NCBI RefSeq assembly: GCF_016743215.1
Contig: NZ_VRZC01000002.1
Location: 17,405 to 81,404, forward strand
Direction of reading: 5' to 3'
Length of the DNA stretch: 64,000 nt
DNA from: Geminocystis sp. GBBB08
GTDB lineage: Bacteria; Cyanobacteriota; Cyanobacteriia; Cyanobacteriales; Cyanobacteriaceae
Shown piece after piece: positions 50,805 through 59,599 of the stretch. The notes under the pieces were generated by a model that was not told the DNA's origin, made no database searches, and saw only the letters and a program-made list of their open reading frames with translations. The position numbers were made by a program, and so were the translations under genes. The number at the start of each line of letters is the position of its first letter. Position 1 is the first letter of the stretch.

Positions 50805-51272
50805 TTAATTAGTTACAAAAGTTTCTCTCATATTTTCTTGATTGCGAGAATTATAAGAATTATTACTATTTTGTGAATTATGTTTTTTCTCATTAGATCT
50901 ATCAGCTACTTTAAGTACTATAGCTTGAAGCAACTCATCAAAAACTTCAGGAGATATATTTCTTAATTCTTTGTAAAAATCATTGGCATTACCATGGACT
51001 TGAAAAACGAAACTGTTACGACTTTTATTAGAGTTTATTTGTGTCGTTCTATCTGTACCAGCATTAGAAATTCTCGTCGCCAAAGCATCTTTAAAACCAG
51101 GAGCTAATTGTTCACACATTTCAACAAGTTCCCAAAACCTATTGATTGGGGGAAACGATTTGCCATGACGAATCTCGGAAATATTGTTATAACTGCACCC
51201 TGCCAACTGTGCTAAATCTCTTCCCTTAATTCCAAAAGAATCCATTGTTTCTCTAAAGAAATTATTTAACAT
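50805..51272 (-). CDS. XRE-family transcriptional regulator
   Basis: A 155-residue protein with an HTH at residues about 13-45 (GIKGRDLAQLAGCSYNNISEIRHGKSFP) and a C-terminal region that becomes Asn/Ser-rich and disordered (KKHNSQNSNNSYNSRNQ). It is divergent from the gene at 51454 with 180 bases between. It probably represses both directions and may control the replication genes. Confidence 0.75.
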   Translation of the reverse strand: MLNNFFRETMDSFGIKGRDLAQLAGCSYNNISEIRHGKSFPPINRFWELVEMCEQLAPGFKDALATRISNAGTDRTTQINSNKSRNSFVFQVHGNANDFYKELRNISPEVFDELLQAIVLKVADRSNEKKHNSQNSNNSYNSRNQENMRETFVTN

Positions 51273-51453
51273 AAATTTATATTTTAGTTACCCTAGAGAT
51301 GTATAATATCATTTATTGATACAATTAATAGTTTCACTTATAGTCCTATTAACTCAATAATGACATAAAATTGTCAACTTTACAATAAATAGTAAATTTC
51401 TAGGGTTAAAAATCAATATTTAAATAAAATAAAATTCTGAGGAGGATAAAGCA

Positions 51454-51846
51454 GTGCGGTACAAACTTTTCACTGAAGAAATAAAAGATATAAAACTAAA
51501 TAAAAGACAACGGGGTCAACAGAAAATTCCCCCCAGTGGACACCTTGCACCTACCATCGAATTTAAGAATGGAAAAGTTTATCCTGCCGTAATGGGAGTT
51601 GATTTACAGGAAAGACTCGCACGAAAATCAGAACGTCCTGAAGATTATCCTCACTGGTTTACATGGTTTTATCAATGGGCAGATAAAGACCCGATTACTG
51701 ATTTATGGACAAAGCATTCTATTCGAGTACCATCTTATCTAATCCATTCCGTTGGACACATGATTAGTACGGATAAATCTGTTTCCGAAATTCTCTTGTT
51801 TATCCGCAAAAACAAAAACTCGTCACGAAGTCAAAATAAAATATAA
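51454..51846 (+). CDS. Unrecognised protein (130 residues) upstream of the replication gene
   Basis: Starts with GTG after GAGGAGGATAAAGCA, a strong ribosome site. Basic N-terminus (KLNKRQRGQQKIPPSGHLAP), then an alpha/beta region (PHWFTWFYQWADKDPI) and a basic tail. Lies between the XRE regulator and the primase, so a replication or copy-control role is plausible. No family recognised. Confidence 0.6.
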   Translation: MRYKLFTEEIKDIKLNKRQRGQQKIPPSGHLAPTIEFKNGKVYPAVMGVDLQERLARKSERPEDYPHWFTWFYQWADKDPITDLWTKHSIRVPSYLIHSVGHMISTDKSVSEILLFIRKNKNSSRSQNKI

Positions 51847-51880
51847 TTGATAAATAGTTATTCCCGTAACTACTTATCAA
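51847..51880. promoter_or_regulatory. 14-bp inverted repeat upstream of the replication gene
   Basis: TTGATAAATAGTTA, loop TTCCCG, TAACTACTTATCAA (one mismatch). No T-run follows, so it is less likely a terminator than an operator or origin-related structure. Confidence 0.5.
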
Positions 51881-52055
51881 TTGATTGATAGAACGCAATT
51901 CAAATTTAGGTAATTCAAATCACACAGTAATTAAGACTATATCAATGTCCTAATTATTAAACATTAAATTGTCAGATCAACAATTTGTCTATTTAGCAAA
52001 TCAAATCATTTACCAAATCAGCAAATCATTTAATTTATCATCTATTTATCATATC

Positions 52056-55000
52056 ATGAATAAGCAATTAAGAGTAGTAACAAAACAAAATCCTTGCCCC
52101 CACTGCGGTAAACCAGACTGGTGTTATTCCATCGGCAATCTTTCCGTCTGTAATCGTGACAATCCTCCTGCCGATGGTTGGTATCAAACAGGTAAAACAG
52201 ACCGAGATGGTCATTCCTATTACGCCCCTATCCAAGATTTACCCGAAAAACAACCTCGACAATCGAAGACTTGGACATGGGAATATCTCGATCTCACTGG
52301 TAATAAATCAGTTAGACTAGTAAGAATCGATCCTCAAAAAATTATTTGGCAGGAATACTGGTTAGAACATCCCGACTTAGCCAAATTCCGAACCGAACAA
52401 TATTGGGTGAAATTATCTCAAAAAGATTACGATAAGGGCAAATGTACTGAAAGTGAATGGGAATTATTTAATCAACTCAAAGAAGAAAAACGTCAACATA
52501 TCCCCATCTACCGTTACCACGAAATTCAAGAAGCCATTAAACAAAATAAAACTATCTTCATTGTGGAAGGAGAAAGTTGTGCAGATAAATTATGGGAGTT
52601 AGGTATTCCAGCCACTAATAATATCGGCGGTAGTAAAAAATGGCGTTCTTCTAATACTCAAGATTTAATTCAAGTTAAAAGTGAAGCTGTCAACATTGTT
52701 CTTTGTCCAGACAGGGATAAACCGGGGCTAGAACACATGGAGAGAATTTATCAAGATTTCCCTAATGCCCAATGGCTTTATGCCTTCCCTCAATCCCCTC
52801 TCTGGAATCTTCCTTTACCCCTTTCCGATGGTTTGGATATTGCAGACTGGATAGACGAACTCAGTCACAGTTATCGACTCGATCGATCTGAAATTATCCG
52901 AACTATTTACCAGTCGATTCAAGGAAAAAGTGAAAAGGTAAAAGTTAAAAGTCAGAACTCAGAACTAAATACAGATTTATTAAATCAATCTTTATCTGTC
53001 AACAATGACAACAATGTCAACAAATTATTATCAAACTCAGTAGGGGTAAGCAATTCCGATGTCAACAAATCTGTCAACAATCCCGTCAACAATCGTCAAC
53101 AAAGTCAACAAATCAATGAAAAAGAGTTAATCGCCAAATTACACGAAATCATTAACATAGCTCCGAAAAAGTCAACTATCACCACTCTTTTCTTCCAACT
53201 ATCAAAGTCCACAGGACGCTCGGTAAACCAGATTGAGAAACTGTACAATGAATTAGTCAAAGAAGTTGACCGAGAATATGAAAATCCCATACGTCAACAG
53301 GAAATTACACAATTATTAACACTGGAGTCAACTCATCTCGACTTAGCTGATTATCTCCCCGTAGAAATGGTCAAACCTTTAAACCACATGGCAGAAATTC
53401 TCGGTTCTAATAGTCTCTCCCAACTCACAGCTTTATTACCCGTTGTCGGTTCTTTAGTTAACCCCAACACTAAATTAATCCTCATTAAAAGTAGTAAATT
53501 TTATGCCCGTCCTATTTTCTACTCGGCAATAGTAGGTGAAAGTGGTAGTGCTAAATCCCCTACTATGAGCATTTTTACAGACCCTCTCACCCAATATATG
53601 CAAGGCAAAGCAGAAAATGTCTATCAGCACCAATTAACAGAATATGAAACTATCAAAGCTAATAAGTCGATTGAAACTAAACCACCTAAACCCAAAGCCA
53701 TTGAATATTACGTTACCGATTGTACTTCTGAATGTGTAGCTCAAATCATCAATGACCAACCCAATAAAGGTTTTCTCATGCTTTTCGATGAGTTATCAGG
53801 ATTAATTAAACAGAATAATGCTTATCGTGGCGGTAAAGGAGCTGACCAAGAAAAAATCCTCTCAGGTCGTGACGGCACTGGTTGGAAGGTCAATCGCAAA
53901 AGTGGTGATAGATTTAATAATAGTCGATCTACTTATTCGATATTAGGAGCGATTACCCCAGACATACTAAGACAACAAATGGGAAGCTGTCAGGATGAGA
54001 GTGGTTATTGGGCGAGATTTGTTTACAGCTATTTACCCGTGAAAAAGTGTAAATTCCCTGACGATGAATTGAATATCGACATTTACCCCATGCTATGTAG
54101 TTTATACGAGAATTTAGAGCGTTTACCCACCTATCAATACCATTTATGCCCAGTGGGAACTGCTATTTATCAGGATTTCTTCAATGAGATGGAAGAAAAG
54201 AAAATAACTGACTCTAATCAGGCAATGAGGGCAATTTACTCCAAATTTAAACGAGTAGCCGGAGAAATTGCTTTATTATTACAAAGTTTACATAAGGCTT
54301 TCTATCAAACTTCTGATGATGATGATGATAATAGAACGACTTATATTGCCCCTGAGTTTATGGCTATGGGAGTAGAGTTAGCAAAACGTTATATTGCTGA
54401 AATTAAAGCTATTTATCTGCGTCATGAAGGAAGTGATGAAAAAAATATTAGTCCTATTTATTCTCGTATCATCAACTTATCACAGCGTAAAGGATGGTTA
54501 ACAGCAAGAGAACTGAAACAGGGCGATCGTTTTTTCAGAAAATTAAGCACGGTGGACATTAGGCATCATTTCCAAAACATGATTGATTTAGGATTTGGGG
54601 TAATTCGGGGCGTGGGTAAAGCAGTGGAATGGTGCTTTAATCAAGTAAAAAGTGAAAAGGTAAAAGTTAAAAGTAATGATGTTGACCAGAATGTTGACAC
54701 TACGGTGAATACTCAAAATTATAGTTATGCCTATTCACCGCCAGATAATCAAGTAATCCGTGAAAAGCTAAAAGTTAAAAGTGAAGAAACAACTCAAAAT
54801 ACTTGTAGTTCCCGAAGTCGAAATAATGTTGACAATGTTGACACGGTTGTTGACGCATTTGTTGACAATCAAAATCAGTCTAAAACTATTGCTAATTCTG
54901 AGATTCAGAAATCTCACTTAGTAAATGTTGACAATGTTGACAAGAATCAAGTTAAAAAAGTTAAAAGTAATAATTTTGACTCCATCGTCTGTTCTACCTC

Positions 55001-55253
55001 AGACAGTGAACCTTATGATCCATCTGACATTCTCTCGAACTCAGAAGTCAGAAATCAGAACTCAGAAGTAAAATCCTCTGCCTCTAAATATCACGGACTC
55101 TATGCGATCGTACCGAAACAGTATAGTAAAAGAGGGATTTTAGTGGATTTGAGAGAACAAGACGGGTATTTAATCGGCAGACAGTCGGGCATGAGTAAAT
55201 TCGTCAAAGTACCACTATTACAGGTTATAGAGTACAAACAGGAGGAATTTTAA
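52056..55253 (+). CDS. DUF3987 primase-helicase-like replication protein
   Basis: A 1065-residue protein. The N-terminus holds a zinc finger (CPHCGKPDWC, then CNR). A Toprim-like part follows (IFIVEGESCADKLWEL; VLCPDRDKPG), then a DUF3987 helicase-like domain from about residue 430 (SAIVGESGSAKSPTMSIF as Walker A; FLMLFDELSGL as Walker B). Two linkers are low-complexity and carry GTCAACAA or GTTGAC repeats plus short-repeat insertions encoding KVKS. I chose the ATG at 52056, just before the zinc finger, over a TTG at 51969. Such proteins initiate or prime replication of plasmids and phage-like elements. It overlaps the next gene by one base. Confidence 0.8.
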   Translation: MNKQLRVVTKQNPCPHCGKPDWCYSIGNLSVCNRDNPPADGWYQTGKTDRDGHSYYAPIQDLPEKQPRQSKTWTWEYLDLTGNKSVRLVRIDPQKIIWQEYWLEHPDLAKFRTEQYWVKLSQKDYDKGKCTESEWELFNQLKEEKRQHIPIYRYHEIQEAIKQNKTIFIVEGESCADKLWELGIPATNNIGGSKKWRSSNTQDLIQVKSEAVNIVLCPDRDKPGLEHMERIYQDFPNAQWLYAFPQSPLWNLPLPLSDGLDIADWIDELSHSYRLDRSEIIRTIYQSIQGKSEKVKVKSQNSELNTDLLNQSLSVNNDNNVNKLLSNSVGVSNSDVNKSVNNPVNNRQQSQQINEKELIAKLHEIINIAPKKSTITTLFFQLSKSTGRSVNQIEKLYNELVKEVDREYENPIRQQEITQLLTLESTHLDLADYLPVEMVKPLNHMAEILGSNSLSQLTALLPVVGSLVNPNTKLILIKSSKFYARPIFYSAIVGESGSAKSPTMSIFTDPLTQYMQGKAENVYQHQLTEYETIKANKSIETKPPKPKAIEYYVTDCTSECVAQIINDQPNKGFLMLFDELSGLIKQNNAYRGGKGADQEKILSGRDGTGWKVNRKSGDRFNNSRSTYSILGAITPDILRQQMGSCQDESGYWARFVYSYLPVKKCKFPDDELNIDIYPMLCSLYENLERLPTYQYHLCPVGTAIYQDFFNEMEEKKITDSNQAMRAIYSKFKRVAGEIALLLQSLHKAFYQTSDDDDDNRTTYIAPEFMAMGVELAKRYIAEIKAIYLRHEGSDEKNISPIYSRIINLSQRKGWLTARELKQGDRFFRKLSTVDIRHHFQNMIDLGFGVIRGVGKAVEWCFNQVKSEKVKVKSNDVDQNVDTTVNTQNYSYAYSPPDNQVIREKLKVKSEETTQNTCSSRSRNNVDNVDTVVDAFVDNQNQSKTIANSEIQKSHLVNVDNVDKNQVKKVKSNNFDSIVCSTSDSEPYDPSDILSNSEVRNQNSEVKSSASKYHGLYAIVPKQYSKRGILVDLREQDGYLIGRQSGMSKFVKVPLLQVIEYKQEEF
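52998..53111 (+). repeat. Seven GTCAACAA direct repeats inside the primase gene
   Basis: Exact copies at 52998, 53016, 53061, 53073, 53085, 53095 and 53104, spaced 9-45 bases, encoding Val-Asn-Asn/Lys. Iteron-like arrangement. Confidence 0.8.
54681..54941 (-). repeat. Eight GTTGAC repeats (inverted orientation) inside the primase gene
   Basis: Copies at 54681, 54693, 54828, 54837, 54849, 54861, 54927 and 54936. GTTGAC is the reverse complement of GTCAAC, so this cluster opposes the one at 52998-53111. Encodes Val-Asp. Confidence 0.75.
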
Positions 55254-56086
55254 TGATTGATATTATCGAAACTCTGTTACCGACTCTGAGACTAGCGGGA
55301 AAATACGCTGTTCATATTCAGAATCGCATACAAGCCCAACCGTCAAAGGAAGCTGACAATTTTTATAGCAGTGCGTTAACCGATGCGGACTTAACTATCC
55401 AAACTGCTATTGAATTGACATTATTGGCTAAATTTCCTCATTTACCTTTCTTCGGAGAAGAACATGATCGATCCTACAATACCAAATACTTTACAGGCAT
55501 AGAATTAACCGAAGATTATCTTATTACCTTTGACCCGATTGATGGTACAAGAGCTTATCTTGATGGGTTGCCCTGTTGGTCAATCGTCCTCAGTGTTATC
55601 AAAAATAAACGATATGAAGCTGTTTTAGTACTGCAACCGAGACGCAATCATTACATTTATGCTCAAAGAGGGCAAGGAGTATTCAAAGGAAAAATAGATG
55701 ATGATTTATCGTTGGCACAACCTTTAAAGCTAGGTCAATTAAATTCTAATCTGGTTTATGTTAGTTATGGTTTAACAGAATTAAAGTCAAAATTAGAGCC
55801 TAAATTTACAAGTTGGTGCAGTGCAATTAATTATAACCCTCCTAAAAATATCCCTGATTTTTTAGACTTAATTAATGGTAATTTAGCAGGGTTTATCATT
55901 GAACGGGGTAATTTAATTGATAGTGCTTGTTTTGCTTTTATTCTCAAAGAATTGGATGTTATAGCAACTCATTTTGATGGTACTGATTTTGAACCTTTTA
56001 GGAATGTTAACCACATGAAAATTGATGGTTTAATTATCGGTTTTAACGAAGAAATACATCGACAAATAAAAATATTATTATCTTAA
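55253..56086 (+). CDS. Inositol monophosphatase-family (CysQ-like) phosphatase
   Basis: A 277-residue protein with the FIG superfamily metal sites: DADLTIQ, FFGEEHD (Glu-Glu), FDPIDGTRAYLDG and a later DSACFAFILKEL. Family members release phosphate from inositol phosphate or from 3'-phosphoadenosine nucleotides. The WSIVLSVI strand and overall length are normal. Its ATG overlaps the primase stop codon (TAATG), an unexpected partner for such an enzyme. Confidence 0.85.
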   Translation: MIDIIETLLPTLRLAGKYAVHIQNRIQAQPSKEADNFYSSALTDADLTIQTAIELTLLAKFPHLPFFGEEHDRSYNTKYFTGIELTEDYLITFDPIDGTRAYLDGLPCWSIVLSVIKNKRYEAVLVLQPRRNHYIYAQRGQGVFKGKIDDDLSLAQPLKLGQLNSNLVYVSYGLTELKSKLEPKFTSWCSAINYNPPKNIPDFLDLINGNLAGFIIERGNLIDSACFAFILKELDVIATHFDGTDFEPFRNVNHMKIDGLIIGFNEEIHRQIKILLS

Positions 56087-56144
56087 AAATTAGTGGTAAT
56101 TAATCACTACAAATAATAAAGTAAATGATATAATTAAAAGGAGA

Positions 56145-56193
56145 AGATAGCAGAAATCAAGGCTAAATTAGCGTTTCCCTTGACTCGCTATCT
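56145..56193. other. Imperfect hairpin between genes
   Basis: AGATAGC/GCTATCT outer pair and TCAAGG/CCTTGA inner pair around a 15-base loop. Could be a structured RNA or a remnant of a mobile element. Confidence 0.35.
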
Positions 56194-56223
56194 ACTCATT
56201 CAACGCAATCCTAATGATAACAA

Positions 56224-56667
56224 ATGAAGATTAAATGGAGTCAATATCAACGTTATGCAGAATATTATTCAGAACAAATGGATAGTAGTAAAGCTGATTA
56301 CTGTAAATGTTTAGTCTCAATTTGGCAGTATATTCAACCAAAAACTTCTGAGGAATTAAACAATCTCTTAAACTCGGTTATAATTCCTGATGGGGTGATC
56401 AAATTCGGTAGTATCCATCGAGCGAAAGGAACAGAAGCTGACCATGTAGTAATCTTAGGTGATAATCTTTTACCTTATTCTCCTAGTAACCGAGAATTAA
56501 CGATTAAAGAAAGTCAACAAGAAGATAATCTTACCTATGTTGCTTTTACCCGTAGTAAAGCTAATCTCTATCTTGTACCTTACATTAATAATAATGATAC
56601 TTTTGAGTCTGAAATAATGATAGAAAACAATGTTTTGTCCATCGATGATATTGATTACGGATTTTGA
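56224..56667 (+). CDS. UvrD/Rep helicase C-terminal domain protein (truncated)
   Basis: A 147-residue protein carrying only the last motifs of a superfamily 1 helicase: motif V (GSIHRAKGTEADHVVIL) and motif VI (LTYVAFTRSKANLYLV). Walker A and B are absent, so it cannot be a helicase alone. Probably the remnant of a UvrD-like gene, or a standalone helicase_C_2 module as sometimes found near phage genes. Its end overlaps the convergent gene by 13 bases. Confidence 0.7.
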   Translation: MKIKWSQYQRYAEYYSEQMDSSKADYCKCLVSIWQYIQPKTSEELNNLLNSVIIPDGVIKFGSIHRAKGTEADHVVILGDNLLPYSPSNRELTIKESQQEDNLTYVAFTRSKANLYLVPYINNNDTFESEIMIENNVLSIDDIDYGF

Positions 56668-57047
56668 AAATTATTACATTGACCATCATAATAACCAGTA
56701 GCAATCAATGAACCACTAAATCCAATACAGTATTGCTTGGGGTATTTTGTAGAACTAACTAACAGTATTTCTTCTCCTTCAAATATCCCCTTCTCATAAT
56801 CTAATCTCAATTCTTCCATCATAATATGGTCACTTAATTTTAATGATTCAGTACATGAACTTACTATATTTTCTTTAAATTCGATCGAACAAGATTCTTT
56901 ACTTTCGCTAATTTTGATTACATATTCTTTTATCTTGGTTATTTGTTTACGATAATCGTATTGTTCTTTTATTCTGCTAACAAATGGCAACGCAACTAAA
57001 ATACTGCCGACCACAATCATTGTAATTTGGATATTTTTTAACTTCAT
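56655..57047 (-). CDS. Small membrane-anchored protein (unrecognised)
   Basis: A 130-residue protein with one N-terminal transmembrane segment (IQITMIVVGSILVALPFV), a charged helix (EQYDYRKQITKIKEYVIKIS) and a C-terminal strand region with four cysteines (SCSIEF, SSCTESL, QYCIGF, GQCNNF). The cysteines suggest disulfides outside the cytoplasm. Divergent from parA. Unknown function. Confidence 0.6.
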   Translation of the reverse strand: MKLKNIQITMIVVGSILVALPFVSRIKEQYDYRKQITKIKEYVIKISESKESCSIEFKENIVSSCTESLKLSDHIMMEELRLDYEKGIFEGEEILLVSSTKYPKQYCIGFSGSLIATGYYDGQCNNFQNP

Positions 57048-57069
57048 CTTTAACTTTTAACTTGAAATC

Positions 57070-57828
57070 ATGAGTAAAATTATTGCTTTATTTAATCAAT
57101 CAGGAGGTGTGGGTAAATCAACTCTCACCATGAATCTAGGATATTCCCTTGCCAAGAAAAAAAAGAAAGTGCTGTTATTAGATTTAGATCCTCAAGCCTC
57201 TCTTACTACTTTTATGGGTATTGAACCCCACGAACTAGAATTTACGGTATATGATGCTTTAGTCGAAACGTTTCGCCTAGACATAAAAAAGAATATACAT
57301 GGTTTAGATTTAGCTCCTACTAACATCAATCTCAGTCTGGCAGAAATGGAATTAGTATCGGCTTTAAATCGAGAGCAACGTTTAAAACAAGTCCTTTCTC
57401 CTTTACTACCTAATTATGATTTTATTCTGATTGATTGCCCCCCTAGTTTGGGTATTTTATCAATTTTAGCTTTAACGGCGGCGACTCATTTATTAGTACC
57501 CATCGAAACAGAATTTAAAAGTTATTTCGGAACTGGGTTATTATTGGATACTGTGGCTCGTATTCGTCGTCATGTTAATCCTGAGTTAGCCTTTGCTGGT
57601 TTTGTGCCGATGAAATTCGATAAAAGACGTTCTCAACATCTTCGTACTTATGAGCAAATGAAAGAAGAATTAAGTAAATTAAGCACTGTATTTCTGCCTA
57701 TTCCAGACTCGACTGTTTTTCCTGATGCCACTGAGGAAAGATTACCTTTAGCTTTATATAAACCTAAACATCCCGCCGTGAAAGTTTTTAATGATATAGC
57801 TAAACAGTTATTACAAGTGAATAAATAA
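57070..57828 (+). CDS. parA: ParA partition ATPase
   Basis: A 252-residue ParA/Soj-type protein with deviant Walker A (SGGVGKST, residues 11-18), the DLDPQASLTT segment, IDCPPSLG (Walker B) and PIETEFKSYFG. It lacks an N-terminal HTH, so it is of the type Ib/Soj kind and does not bind an operator itself. With the ParB gene 160 bases downstream it forms a partition operon. One parS-like palindrome lies inside its coding sequence. It moves plasmid copies to daughter cells. Confidence 0.95.
   Translation: MSKIIALFNQSGGVGKSTLTMNLGYSLAKKKKKVLLLDLDPQASLTTFMGIEPHELEFTVYDALVETFRLDIKKNIHGLDLAPTNINLSLAEMELVSALNREQRLKQVLSPLLPNYDFILIDCPPSLGILSILALTAATHLLVPIETEFKSYFGTGLLLDTVARIRRHVNPELAFAGFVPMKFDKRRSQHLRTYEQMKEELSKLSTVFLPIPDSTVFPDATEERLPLALYKPKHPAVKVFNDIAKQLLQVNK
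57260..57279. other. parS-like palindrome, copy 1 (within parA)
   Basis: TAGTCGAAAC/GTTTCGCCTA, nine of ten positions symmetric. Core CGAAACGTTTCG. Confidence 0.75.
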
Positions 57829-57898
57829 CGAATATTACCTTAATGAACCATGTCATTATCACATATTTTAGAGCGAAATTAGTTAATATCGGTTATCT

Positions 57899-57918
57899 TA
57901 GGTGAAACGTTTCGCCTA
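57899..57918. other. parS-like palindrome, copy 2 (between parA and parB)
   Basis: TAGGTGAAAC/GTTTCGCCTA, nine of ten positions symmetric. Confidence 0.8.
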
Positions 57919-57990
57919 ATGATTTGAACTGTTAAACATTTATCTTTTTCTAATTTTTCGACTAAACTCATCAACTATCTTAATTATCTA

Positions 57991-58902
57991 ATGGCTACCA
58001 AAAAAAGACCGTTAAAAACCAGTTTGAATAATCGTATCGATGCTTTATTTGGGAAGGATAATCAAGATTTACAACCTTCTCAAACAGCTAAAATTATAGC
58101 GGTTGATTTATTAACATTACCCGAATATCAACCCCGTCAATATTTTGATTCGGAAAGTATCTCTCAATTAGCACAGAGTATCAAAGTTCATGGTATTTTA
58201 GAACCGTTATTAGTGCGTCCTGTTGTCGATGGTAAATATGAAGTGGTGGCAGGAGGAAGACGTTATCGAGCTTCTCAACTTTTATCATTAACGGAAGTGC
58301 CAGTTATTATTCTTAATTTGACTGATAATGAAGCCTTAGAAATCGCTATTTTAGAGAATTTGCAAAGGGAAAATCTTAATCCTATTGAAGAAACGGAAGC
58401 TATATTAAAATTACTTTCAGGAAGATTAAATCAAGATGTACCAGAGATTATTTCTTTACTTTATCGTTTGCGAAATGAAGGGGAAGAATTTAGGCGAAAC
58501 GTTTCACCTAACTCAGAAATAGTGGAGACTGTTTTTCAAACGGTAGGAATTACGGCTAAGTCTTTTGTGGAAACGAGATTACCTTTACTGAAATTACCAT
58601 CAGATATTTTATCCGTCCTCAAACAAGGAAAAATAGCTTATACAAAGGCGATCGCCCTGAGTAAAATAAAAGATGAACAACAAAGGATAAAGTTATTGAA
58701 AGAATCGATCGAGCTTAATTTATCAGTAAGGGAGATAAAAGAAAGAATTAAACAGTTACAGGAAAAACCTATAGAATCACCTTCAACAACGGTAAAAGAT
58801 TTAATGAAAAATATTGAGAAAGCAAAATTATGGGAAACTGAACCGAAGAAATGGCAAAAAGTCGAAAAGCTGTTAGCAAAGATTAAATTATTGATAGATT
58901 AG
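57991..58902 (+). CDS. parB: ParB partition protein
   Basis: A 303-residue ParB. The N-terminal CTPase/ParB core has LPEYQPRQYFD, GILEPLLVRP, AGGRRYRAS and ILENLQRENLNPIEE (box II). A central HTH region follows (IAYTKAIALSKIKDEQ) and a charged C-terminal dimerisation part. It binds parS sites and spreads as a CTP-dependent clamp. A third palindrome lies within the gene, encoding an insert FRRNVSPN between core and HTH. Start after an AT-rich leader at 57991. Confidence 0.95.
   Translation: MATKKRPLKTSLNNRIDALFGKDNQDLQPSQTAKIIAVDLLTLPEYQPRQYFDSESISQLAQSIKVHGILEPLLVRPVVDGKYEVVAGGRRYRASQLLSLTEVPVIILNLTDNEALEIAILENLQRENLNPIEETEAILKLLSGRLNQDVPEIISLLYRLRNEGEEFRRNVSPNSEIVETVFQTVGITAKSFVETRLPLLKLPSDILSVLKQGKIAYTKAIALSKIKDEQQRIKLLKESIELNLSVREIKERIKQLQEKPIESPSTTVKDLMKNIEKAKLWETEPKKWQKVEKLLAKIKLLID
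58491..58510. other. parS-like palindrome, copy 3 (within parB)
   Basis: TAGGCGAAAC/GTTTCACCTA, nine of ten positions symmetric. Confidence 0.75.
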
Positions 58903-58909
58903 TAAGGGT

Positions 58910-58924
58910 CTTTTTTCTTACGAA
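58910..58924 (-). repeat. Fourth copy of TTCGTAAGAAAAAAG
   Basis: Exact minus-strand copy eight bases after the parB stop, same orientation as the copy at 47340-47354. Confidence 0.85.
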
Positions 58925-58993
58925 AGATTAATCAGATAAACTATTTTTTATTTTTTTAACTGAATTATGGCTATTATTTTAAATGGTTTAGGA

Positions 58994-59599
58994 TTATAAG
59001 TGTTCTAACTCTTTGACAACTTGTTCAAGTTCATTAACAAGAAAGCTAGGATCATGTTTTTTACTGGCTTCAATAATTGACTGATAAAACCATAATGTAC
59101 CTTCTTTTTTTCCTTTAGACATGGTATCCCATGCTTTGTTACCATATCGCAATAGTTCTAAACGGTTAGAACGAGCATTATGTAATTTGTCTGCCAGAGC
59201 AATTTTACGCGCGGACAATGAATTATTACTAAATTTATCTATATATTTTTGTTTGCGTTCTCGCCAAGAAAGTTGTCTCCATTCTTTTGGTTCGGTACAA
59301 TCTTCTACTAGATTAGCCACTATATCGCCAAATTTAACTCTAATCAGTTGCCCTGTTTCTTGTCCTCCTTGATCTTCAATGGCATCATGGAGCAAAGCGG
59401 CGATGGCTTCATTTTCTGTACCATGATCTTCTAAAACAAGAGCAGTAACACTAAGTAAATGACTAATATAAGGAATACCACTCATTTTTCTAATTTGTGT
59501 GCTGTGAAGTTGACTGGCAAATACTAATGCTTCTTGAAAACGGTTAGTCAGTAAAGTAGTGCTTGGAGAATTGGTAGCCATAATTTTTTTTTCGTGCAT
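58994..59599 (-). CDS. HD-domain phosphohydrolase (RelA/SpoT HD-like)
   Basis: A 201-residue protein with the metal-binding HD pattern: HSTQIRKMSGIPYISHLL (first His), ALLHDAIED (HD pair) and ALADKLHNARS (distal Asp). This is the order in SpoT-type ppGpp hydrolases and in small standalone homologues. No synthetase domain is present, so it may hydrolyse (p)ppGpp or a related nucleotide. An internal ATG at 59579-59581 is an alternative start; AGGAAAG upstream supports the longer form. Confidence 0.8.
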   Translation of the reverse strand: MHEKKIMATNSPSTTLLTNRFQEALVFASQLHSTQIRKMSGIPYISHLLSVTALVLEDHGTENEAIAALLHDAIEDQGGQETGQLIRVKFGDIVANLVEDCTEPKEWRQLSWRERKQKYIDKFSNNSLSARKIALADKLHNARSNRLELLRYGNKAWDTMSKGKKEGTLWFYQSIIEASKKHDPSFLVNELEQVVKELEHL

